Shown: one piece after another, positions 57,557-64,000 of the stretch
Numbering within the stretch: position 1 is the stretch's first letter
Layout: each line of letters opens with the position of its first letter
Assembly: GCA_944332505.1 (NCBI GenBank)
Contig: CALVKC010000003.1
Span: forward strand, 1 to 64,000
Direction: 5' to 3'
DNA length: 64,000 bases
Source of the DNA: an uncultured Bacilli bacterium
Lineage (GTDB): Bacteria; Bacillota_I; Bacilli_A; RF39; UBA660
Program-made: the position numbers and the translations under genes
The notes under the pieces: generated by a model
The model's database searches: none
The model's input: the letters and a program-made list of their open reading frames with translations, nothing else
What the model was told of the DNA's origin: nothing

Positions 57557-58354
57557 TTAATTCATAAGTTTTCTTGCTTTATCTAACATATCATTTACTT
57601 TATTTTCTTCAACTATGCGGCTTTCACATGATGTGCTAGATTTATTACTCTTATAATTAAATAATTCTTTAATTCTATGTTGTTCTTCATTAATCTTAGT
57701 TAAATTCATAATTGATGGTTTTTCATGCCATTCTACCATAAATTCATTATTTAACTTATCTTTCATATAGAATTTTTTACCTTCTAACTTATATTCATCA
57801 GGTATCTTAGAAATAACTTGATTTTCAGTTAAGAAAACTGTATTTTTAAATTTCAAGACTACTGATTTGTTAGATTCAAATACACTATGTGTTAGGTTTT
57901 GAAAATCTTTTTTATCAATTTCTCGACTAGTTAAACCTATTTCTTTACCAATTTCTTTGCCTTTTCTGAATTTTTTATTTTTTTCATCCATTCCTTCTAT
58001 TTCATCAAAAGTCGCATTTCCAAACTCATCATTTTTATGCTTTTTTTCACTATCTGACGAAACATAACCTTTTAATTGTGATTTTACTCTATCTTGAAAT
58101 GGCTTATTAATATTATCATAATTCAAATCTTGCATACCTTTATTATCATCATCTGGTATACTAACTTTTCTTGGTGATTCTTTTTTTAAACCGCCATCAT
58201 AAGATTTAACTTTGTCATTAACTTCTTTGTATGCCTTATCGTTAATTTTTTTATTATCGTTTTCAACATTTTTACCTAACACTGGTTTAAATTCAGTTGA
58301 ACTTTCCGCAATAATTCGTTTTAATTCTCGCACACTATATTGTCTAATACCCAT
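57557..58354 (-). CDS. Hypothetical protein with shared N-terminal segment, 265 aa
   Basis: N-terminus MGIRQYSVRELKRIIAESST matches the recurring start helix. Then a disordered, charged region (KKINDKAYKEVNDKVKS) and an ordered end. No family recognised; possible virion protein. Confidence 0.6.
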   Translation of the reverse strand: MGIRQYSVRELKRIIAESSTEFKPVLGKNVENDNKKINDKAYKEVNDKVKSYDGGLKKESPRKVSIPDDDNKGMQDLNYDNINKPFQDRVKSQLKGYVSSDSEKKHKNDEFGNATFDEIEGMDEKNKKFRKGKEIGKEIGLTSREIDKKDFQNLTHSVFESNKSVVLKFKNTVFLTENQVISKIPDEYKLEGKKFYMKDKLNNEFMVEWHEKPSIMNLTKINEEQHRIKELFNYKSNKSSTSCESRIVEENKVNDMLDKARKLMN

Positions 58355-58368
58355 AATAATTTAATTAT

Positions 58369-58545
58369 TTATTTAAACATTATATTTTGTAGATAAAGAC
58401 CAGCCATTAATTGTGAAAACATTAATTTGGTTACTTTATCTTTATCCACAATTTGCTTATTATTTTCATCATTTATTTTATCAGCGATATTTTTAATATT
58501 GTCGATTATCTCGCTTTCATAGAATCTATCAGTTATTCTATTCAT
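58369..58545 (-). CDS. Small ORF, 58 aa
   Basis: Product MNRITDRFYESEIIDNIKNI... is helical and ends LMAGLYLQNIMFK. Fills the gap between two related structural-type genes. No family recognised. Confidence 0.5.
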   Translation of the reverse strand: MNRITDRFYESEIIDNIKNIADKINDENNKQIVDKDKVTKLMFSQLMAGLYLQNIMFK

Positions 58546-58549
58546 AAAA

Positions 58550-59080
58550 TTAATTTATTGATATTGATTTATTTTTCGAATCATTATTTCTTTTTAGTGC
58601 TGGACTCCAAAATTTTCTTCGTTGACCACTTTTAAAGGGTACATCATATTGACCAGCAGAAGGGTTTGTACCACCGTCTTGCATAACACTACCACAAGAC
58701 GTTGCACCATCTTCAGAAACTAATTCCTCTTTATCGCTAGATATTAATTCATCATATAATTTTTTTAATTTATTTTTAAAATTAGCTTTTGGTATTTTAT
58801 ATGTTATATATCTTTTAGCAACTTTTTTCTCATTCATCGGCACTTCATCAATTCGTTCATTAGATTTAATCATGCCAATATCTTTCATTTTATCAATTAA
58901 ATCATTCTTTTTTATTCCAGAATTTGATAATATATCATTTAATTTGGCTTCAGATGGTTTTTTCAATAAATCTTTAAGAAACTGTTTTACACTAATAACA
59001 AATTCATAAAAAGTAACCTCTTTATTTGATTCATCTTTCAATAGATTTAATTGATTTTCTGTTATATATATATTCTTCAT
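58550..59080 (-). CDS. Hypothetical phage protein with C-rich GATSCGS motif, 176 aa
   Basis: Start ATG 59080 (MKNIYITENQLNLL) overlaps the previous stop as ATGA. C-terminal motif ATSCGSVMQDGGTNPSAGQY, then DVPF, is a conserved tail in proteins of large Bacteroidota phages. Possible virion component; function unknown. Confidence 0.65.
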   Translation of the reverse strand: MKNIYITENQLNLLKDESNKEVTFYEFVISVKQFLKDLLKKPSEAKLNDILSNSGIKKNDLIDKMKDIGMIKSNERIDEVPMNEKKVAKRYITYKIPKANFKNKLKKLYDELISSDKEELVSEDGATSCGSVMQDGGTNPSAGQYDVPFKSGQRRKFWSPALKRNNDSKNKSISIN

Positions 59081-59286
59081 CTTTTTACAGTATTTTTCCA
59101 TAATGAATCTCTCTGCCATAATATTTTAAATAAATCACTTATAACAGATGTTGCAATCTCTTTAACTTTTTTTTCAAATTCTTTAGATGATATACTACTA
59201 TCAATTTTATTACTTATCATTGAAGATATTTCAGATTTACTAATTTCTTCAGTAATAAGTTTCTGTAAAACTTTATTTATATCCAT
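59077..59286 (-). CDS. Hypothetical protein, 69 aa
   Basis: No family recognised. MDINKVLQKLITEEISKSEI start is an amphipathic helix similar in style to its neighbours. ATGA overlap with the next gene. Confidence 0.55.
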   Translation of the reverse strand: MDINKVLQKLITEEISKSEISSMISNKIDSSISSKEFEKKVKEIATSVISDLFKILWQRDSLWKNTVKR

Positions 59287-59350
59287 AATTATATTATTTT
59301 AATACTAATATATCTTAATAATAAATATTATTTAATATCGAAATATAATG

Positions 59351-59404
59351 CACATATTAATAAAAAAATCCACTAATATTAGTGGATTTTTTTATTAATA
59401 TGTG
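59351..59404 (-). terminator. Perfect 54-bp palindromic terminator
   Basis: 27-base arm starting CACATATTAATAAAAAAATC and its exact complement; T-tract after the GC-containing core. Follows the 160-aa gene. Confidence 0.85.
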
Positions 59405-59422
59405 ATAAATTAAATCAACCGT

Positions 59423-59905
59423 TTAATGTGATTGAGATGAAAATTGACTCAATTTCTCAATCAAATCACCGTCTTGAATTAATGAATTTTTCCAGTTAAT
59501 AAACGCATCTCTTATTTTACCAATTGTGCGATTATTAGTGTCTGTTAACTGTAATGCATTAGCCCATAAATAACACCCATCACCACTAGGGTCATTATAA
59601 CGAAATTGGAACGCAATATTTAAAGCGTTTATTTTACCAGTTAATACCATATCTTTGTTTTCTGGATAAAACATTAATGCATTTTCGTCAAATTCAACAT
59701 TTTCACCTAATGTTTTAATTATACTCTGTATTTGTGAGTCTCTAACATCAGCAAACTGTGTATTTTGTTTAGTTATTGGAAAACCAGATTTACCACTAAC
59801 AGATGAATTAGTCGTACTAACTTCCTCAGATATTAAAGTTTTATCACAATAATTAGATTCACGAATAACAGATAACATCTTTCTTGTTATTATATCATCT
59901 TTCAT
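59423..59905 (-). CDS. Hypothetical protein, 160 aa
   Basis: N-terminal helix MKDDIITRKMLSVIRESNYC resembles the shared segment. Ordered C-terminal half (FRYNDPSGDGCYLWANALQL). No family recognised; possible virion protein. Confidence 0.6.
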   Translation of the reverse strand: MKDDIITRKMLSVIRESNYCDKTLISEEVSTTNSSVSGKSGFPITKQNTQFADVRDSQIQSIIKTLGENVEFDENALMFYPENKDMVLTGKINALNIAFQFRYNDPSGDGCYLWANALQLTDTNNRTIGKIRDAFINWKNSLIQDGDLIEKLSQFSSQSH

Positions 59906-59907
59906 AA

Positions 59908-60156
59908 TTAATCAAATTCTTGTCCATTCCAAATATAACCAAACATAATAGGTTTCTTTGTTATTTTAGCAGTATCTTTAGAAGGTTTAGGTTCATTAAC
60001 CTTTATCTCTTCAACAATATCATCAACAACAGAATCAATTTCTACAGCTGGTTCTTTATCATCAATGACTTGTATCTCGTCAACCACGTCTACTGTAGCA
60101 TTAACTTTAACTAACTCATCATTTAAATTATCTTGTATTTTCTTTCGTTTAGCCAT
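59908..60156 (-). CDS. Hypothetical acidic protein, 82 aa
   Basis: Starts MAKRKKIQDNLNDELVKVNA; Val/Asp/Glu-rich middle and a C-terminal FGYIWNGQEFD. Two bases from the 160-aa gene. No family recognised. Confidence 0.55.
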   Translation of the reverse strand: MAKRKKIQDNLNDELVKVNATVDVVDEIQVIDDKEPAVEIDSVVDDIVEEIKVNEPKPSKDTAKITKKPIMFGYIWNGQEFD

Positions 60157-60197
60157 AATTATTCCTTTTATTTATATAAATATCTAATAATTTATTT

Positions 60198-60920
60198 TTA
60201 TATGAATAAATCACTAAATTCATCATTTAAAATTAGTTCACTTCTTAATATTCTTAAATTTTTTTCTTTTATTTTTCGGACTCTCTCCCTACTCAAATTA
60301 AGTTTTTTACCAATTTCTTCAAGTGTTTGTCCATCATCACTATCGAATCCATAATACGCTTTAATTATAAATTGCGCCCTAGAATCTAACTTACCAAGCA
60401 ATTTATTTAAAATAATTCTTTGTTTAGATGATAATTGTGTGTTTGTTTCATCGTTATATATTAACTTATTTAATAAACTATTAGATTCATTATCTTTAAA
60501 GTCATCATCATCTTTTAATTTATCACTATTTGTATTATTATCATCGTCTAACGTTTCAAAATTATCTTTAATTTGCTCTTTTTTTATAAATTCTTGTATT
60601 GACTGACGAATCCACCAAACAGCATATGATATAAATTTAACATCTTTATTCGTATCAAATTTATCTATTGCTTTAACTAAACCTAAATTTCCCTCAGATA
60701 TTAAATCTTCAATTGCGACACCATTACCTTTATATCGTTTTGCAACATCAAAAACAAAGCGTAAATTAGCTGTGAGTAATTTATTTTTAGCGTTTAAGTT
60801 ATTATTTTTAGCCTTTTTTATTAAATCTATCTCATCTTGTCTTGAAATTGGTTTATATTTTCTCAATTCTTTATAATATGTTTGAACTGTTGGCGTGAAA
60901 TCATTTACATATTTATTCAT
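60198..60920 (-). CDS. RNA polymerase sigma-70 family factor (second)
   Basis: Region 2: [57 protein letters not shown] and [17 protein letters not shown]; region 4: [41 protein letters not shown]. 240 aa, with a short acidic linker instead of region 3. Distinct from the 294-aa factor, so two phage promoter classes are likely. It follows the SbcC-like gene. Confidence 0.92.
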   Translation of the reverse strand: MNKYVNDFTPTVQTYYKELRKYKPISRQDEIDLIKKAKNNNLNAKNKLLTANLRFVFDVAKRYKGNGVAIEDLISEGNLGLVKAIDKFDTNKDVKFISYAVWWIRQSIQEFIKKEQIKDNFETLDDDNNTNSDKLKDDDDFKDNESNSLLNKLIYNDETNTQLSSKQRIILNKLLGKLDSRAQFIIKAYYGFDSDDGQTLEEIGKKLNLSRERVRKIKEKNLRILRSELILNDEFSDLFI

Positions 60921-60934
60921 ATATTTAACATTTA

Positions 60935-63319
60935 TTACGAGTTATTTTTACATACAGCAATTCGTGATATGTTATTTTCTTTTTTTATTGTAATGATAGT
61001 ATTATGCCAATCTTTAATTTCTTCTAGATGTGATATTTGCATAATACAGTCGAAATTTTCTAATATTTTTTCATAAAGTAATCTCATATTATCATAATTT
61101 TCTTTCGCAACTCTACCTAAAATTTCATCAACAACAAAAATATTACTTTTAGGTAAAGTAGAAATATTACCTAATACTGCTCTAATTGCTAAAGCTGCTG
61201 CTGTTTTTTCAAAACCACTACCGCTTAATATATCAGATTTAACATTATCTTTAACAATATAAAACATAACATCATTTTTATCAGTAATTTCAATTATAAC
61301 ATCAAAATCACACACACCATTTAAAAGTCTAGCTATTTGTGCGTTTATGATAGGCAATGTTTTTCTTAAAACCATTTTAGATATACCATTTTTACCTATC
61401 ATATCCAAATATATACGCCAATTTTTTTCGATTTTCTGTTCATTTTTTATATCATTAATAATAGCCAATCTATTAGATATGTTTTCGTTATTAACAGATA
61501 TTTTATTTTTATTATTATTAATAAAAGATAAATTAGTTTCTTTAGTGTTACGATTATTTGAAATTTTTACTTGAATATTATTTATTTCAATATCTAATTT
61601 ATTATTTTTGTCAATTGCATCTTTATTTTTTTGATATTCATCTAATTTATTAGTTAATTCTCTATATTCATTTCTTAAATTTGAAATCGTAACATCTAAT
61701 GTTGGTATCAATGCTTCTAATTTGGAACGTTCTTTAAACTTTTCAGATTTAGAATTCATATCTAAAATAATTTTATCTAGTTTATCAATTTCTTCTGATA
61801 ACTTAATACCCTTATTAGATAATTCTTTATTTAAAGATTCTAATTCAGCGATTTTAGCTGAATTATCTTTATTTTCAAATTTTCGACCACATGTAGGGCA
61901 ATATTCATCATTTTTTAATGACTGAATATGTTCCTTGTTATGTTTGTAATCATTTCTTAATGTTGATAATTCAATATTTTTATTATTTCTTTCAGTTATT
62001 AATTTATTATATTCGTTTATCGAAAAATCAACATCACCTAAATTATTTAGTTTTTCAATAGCCAATTCCTTCTCAGCCTTCTTTTGAATTCCTTTATTTT
62101 TACAATTTTCAATAGAATTGTTTAATGTTGTTATATCGACACGCAATAAATTAGAATCAACTACAGATTTTTCTAATAAAAATTGATTTTTAGATTCTTC
62201 TAATAGTATATAATTTTTATCTAATAAATCATTTTCTGCTGTATATTTACCAACTTCTTCTTGTAATACTTTATTAGCTAACTCTAAGGTATTTATTTCT
62301 TCTTGTAAATCTTGCGAATTATAAATATTAGATTTAAAAGTTTTTTTAACGGCTGTGTTATAAAAATCTCTAGCAATAGCATCTTTTTGTTCTAAAGGTA
62401 ATAGACCTATCCATCTACTGATTAATCTACCTCTTTCAGTTTCTTTTTTCTCAATTAAATCATCTAAATTTGCACTTGTTGTACAAATTATCATATCAAA
62501 ATCTTCTTCATTACCGATTATTTCTTTAATAGCCTTATTAGTCTTTATATTATTTTCTTCTTGTTGATTATCAATATATTCTTCTAATTCTTCTTCAACA
62601 CCACCAACAATTTTATAATATTCAACTTTTTGTATAGTTTTACTTTTAATACTTCTTTTTACTAAAGAAGGGCGTAATAAACGTCTTTTTATAATATAAT
62701 CCTCACCATCTATATTAAGGCAGCCTTCAACAATGACTTCAGTTTTTTCTGGTAAGTGTTTATTAAATATTTTTTCTTGTGTTGCTGCTTTTGTTGTTTT
62801 ACCAAATAATAAAAAGTGTAATAAATCTATTGCGAATGTTGTTTTACCACTCTGATTTGCTGGTTCACCATTTAACAACACTAATCCTTTTAAATTAGAA
62901 AAATCAAAATAGTTATCTTCACCGTAAGATAAAAAATTATTCCATTTTATCCATTTAATAGTATATCGTCTATATTTATCATAGATATCATAATTTATTC
63001 TTCCATTTATTTCAGAATCAATTTTTGTAATGAATTCAAAATCAAAATCTTGTATATTATTTTCCAATAAATAAGATTTAAATAATTCTTTCTGAAATTC
63101 TGGATTTTGAATATTATTTATAACATTATGCGAAACTGATACATTTTCACCCTTATCATTCAGCATAATGAATTCAGGCAATACTTTTATATTGTCTTTA
63201 GGTAAAGAGTATTTTTTACTTAATTTAGCTTGTATTAATTTAATTTTTTCTTGTGAAAAATCATATGGAGATACTTTCCAATTTACTTTAATCTTAGCAT
63301 TTTTGCCTATATCTATCAT
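60935..63319 (-). CDS. SbcC/Rad50/gp46-like recombination nuclease subunit
   Basis: 794 aa SMC-type ATPase. Walker [18 protein letters not shown] (~155), Q-loop, long coiled coils with a zinc hook CPTCGRKF (~468), signature [15 protein letters not shown], Walker [11 protein letters not shown] and H-loop MQISHLEE. It pairs with an SbcD/gp47 nuclease (not in this window) to process DNA ends. The first ~115 residues before the ATPase start ([20 protein letters not shown]) are an extra domain not usual in gp46. Confidence 0.92.
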   Translation of the reverse strand: MIDIGKNAKIKVNWKVSPYDFSQEKIKLIQAKLSKKYSLPKDNIKVLPEFIMLNDKGENVSVSHNVINNIQNPEFQKELFKSYLLENNIQDFDFEFITKIDSEINGRINYDIYDKYRRYTIKWIKWNNFLSYGEDNYFDFSNLKGLVLLNGEPANQSGKTTFAIDLLHFLLFGKTTKAATQEKIFNKHLPEKTEVIVEGCLNIDGEDYIIKRRLLRPSLVKRSIKSKTIQKVEYYKIVGGVEEELEEYIDNQQEENNIKTNKAIKEIIGNEEDFDMIICTTSANLDDLIEKKETERGRLISRWIGLLPLEQKDAIARDFYNTAVKKTFKSNIYNSQDLQEEINTLELANKVLQEEVGKYTAENDLLDKNYILLEESKNQFLLEKSVVDSNLLRVDITTLNNSIENCKNKGIQKKAEKELAIEKLNNLGDVDFSINEYNKLITERNNKNIELSTLRNDYKHNKEHIQSLKNDEYCPTCGRKFENKDNSAKIAELESLNKELSNKGIKLSEEIDKLDKIILDMNSKSEKFKERSKLEALIPTLDVTISNLRNEYRELTNKLDEYQKNKDAIDKNNKLDIEINNIQVKISNNRNTKETNLSFINNNKNKISVNNENISNRLAIINDIKNEQKIEKNWRIYLDMIGKNGISKMVLRKTLPIINAQIARLLNGVCDFDVIIEITDKNDVMFYIVKDNVKSDILSGSGFEKTAAALAIRAVLGNISTLPKSNIFVVDEILGRVAKENYDNMRLLYEKILENFDCIMQISHLEEIKDWHNTIITIKKENNISRIAVCKNNS

Positions 63320-63320
63320 A

Positions 63321-63548
63321 TTACTTATTTTTTATAATTCTAATATTTTTTTTTGGTTGTTCAAAATTCTGTTCAGTTTTTACAATAGTTTGTTCAAGTT
63401 GTTGTTTTATCTTATCATGTGGAGATGACCCAAACCTAATAATGTTAAAACCAATTTGTAATAATTCATTTAGTACATCATCTAAAATTAAATCATTTAA
63501 ATTACAATATTCAGCTATATCATCAATTAATTTTTTATCAAAATTCAT
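63321..63548 (-). CDS. Hypothetical protein, 75 aa
   Basis: No family recognised. Helical with a basic tail (NIRIIKNK). One base from the SbcC-like gene; ATG 63548 chosen (63557 also open). Confidence 0.55.
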   Translation of the reverse strand: MNFDKKLIDDIAEYCNLNDLILDDVLNELLQIGFNIIRFGSSPHDKIKQQLEQTIVKTEQNFEQPKKNIRIIKNK

Positions 63549-63571
63549 AATTAACATTATTTAACTTATTA

Positions 63572-63579
63572 CAAATATA
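63572..63579 (-). promoter_or_regulatory. Bacteroidota -7 box for the 75-aa ORF/SbcC-like/sigma unit
   Basis: TATATTTG, 14-23 bp upstream of the start. Confidence 0.5.
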
Positions 63580-63683
63580 TAAAAAATTAATAAAAAAAAC
63601 AAATTTATGTTAAAATATATTAATTATATATTTATATTTAATAATATTAATATATATATTATATATAATATATAATAATTTAT

Positions 63684-64000
63684 ATGATACAAGATAATAC
63701 TATTATAATGGGCTTAGACATTAGTACTACATGCATTGGTATATGTCTTTTAGAATTTAATGAAAATTACCCAAATGGTAAAATATTAGAACTTACACAT
63801 GTAAGTCCTAAAGTACCGAAATCTATTAAAAGTATAGAATCACTCTTTTTAAAAAAGAAAATATTTGAAGACGAATTTTTATCTAAATGGAAAAATAAAG
63901 GTATTAAACGAGTTGTAATTGAAAGTCCTCTATTACAAAGTAATAATGTTAATACTGTTGGTACGTTATTACAGTTTAATGGCATGGTTTCTGATTCTGT
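63684..64000 (+). CDS. RuvC-like Holliday-junction nuclease, partial
   Basis: Plus-strand gene starting at ATG 63684 and running off the window. MGLDISTTCIGICLLEF is the RuvC strand with the first catalytic Asp; KRVVIESPLLQSNNVNTVGT carries the Glu; LLQFNGMVSD follows. Related phage enzymes resolve branched DNA before packaging. The last catalytic residues lie outside the window. Confidence 0.82.
   Translation, partial: MIQDNTIIMGLDISTTCIGICLLEFNENYPNGKILELTHVSPKVPKSIKSIESLFLKKKIFEDEFLSKWKNKGIKRVVIESPLLQSNNVNTVGTLLQFNGMVSDS

Noticed and set aside
1..64000. Stop-codon recoding (TAG or TGA read as sense)
   Set aside because: TAA, TAG and TGA all occur as plausible ends of short overlapping genes (ATGA overlaps, for example), and conserved genes have no internal TAG or TGA.
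1..64000. Terminase, portal, capsid, tail or DNA polymerase genes
   Set aside because: I looked for large subunit ATPase, HK97-type, tape-measure and polymerase motifs and saw none in this window.

Overview
The window looks like part of a large (jumbo-type) tailed-phage genome whose host is a member of the Bacteroidota. Support for the host: the DNA is very AT-rich, almost all genes lie head-to-tail on the minus strand with ATGA/TAATG overlaps, start codons lack Shine-Dalgarno sequences, and at least twenty transcription units are preceded by the Bacteroidota -7 box TAnnTTTG (read as CAAAnnTA on the plus strand) only 5-60 bp upstream. Support for a phage: about 29 tRNA genes, two small sigma factors, SSB, an SbcC/gp46-like subunit, a RuvC-like nuclease, ClpP, DnaK/DnaJ, TyrRS, IF-3, DHFR, several Nudix and HAD proteins, homing endonucleases and many small orphan ORFs. 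I saw no terminase, portal, capsid or tail gene, so this would be a metabolism/early region. The first ~85 bp differ in composition and may be a junction.

Layout (minus strand unless stated). 0.1-9.4 kb: M20-type peptidase, two OmpA-domain envelope proteins, a lipoprotein, DHFR, Nudix, RNase H-like and HIT proteins. 9.4-31.4 kb: a long tRNA array. It is interleaved with non-coding spacers that fold, several with a perfect 7-12 bp closing stem, and with two homologous giant RNAs (17.84-18.52 and 28.44-29.19 kb) of GOLLD/ROOL size and context; the second holds an embedded tRNA. The array also holds a 541-aa TnpB-like nuclease and a family of IS607-type elements. One is a 6.8-kb element (18.79-25.56 kb) with tnpA, tnpB and cargo (a helicase fused to an Rrp8-like methyltransferase, a seven-repeat zinc-ribbon protein). 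Three are short derivatives with no genes (two of 256 bp, one of 172 bp). All four are flanked by GG. For three of them, removing the element at GG restores a gene exactly: an HNH endonuclease, tRNA-Phe and a 42-aa ORF.

31.7-38.3 kb: S24/S26-like peptidase, TelA-like protein, SSB, TyrRS, YqeY and a DUF2828-like protein. 38.7-44.8 kb: sigma factor, IF-3, macro-like protein, Nudix, DnaJ, DnaK. 44.9-54.8 kb: metallophosphoesterase, HAD, PD-(D/E)XK nuclease, DUF4326, nucleotidyltransferase-like protein, ClpP, GNAT/Mom-like and vWA proteins, plus small ORFs. 54.8-59.9 kb: membrane proteins and proteins sharing an N-terminal helical segment. 60.2-64 kb: second sigma factor, SbcC/gp46-like protein and, on the plus strand, a RuvC-like nuclease cut by the window edge. 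Five isolated plus-strand genes (14.6, 38.4, 48.6, 53.8, 63.7 kb) interrupt the minus-strand order, and most meet their neighbours at strong bidirectional hairpin terminators.

Together the genes suggest a virus that brings its own translation kit (tRNAs, TyrRS, IF-3), chaperones and protease, envelope proteins and transcription factors, and whose tRNA array has become a home for RNA-guided and structured-RNA elements. The clearest undescribed system is the IS607/TnpB family. Its short gene-less copies keep the putative guide-RNA end and an internal promoter, so one full-length element could supply transposase and TnpB to several guide-RNA-only copies.
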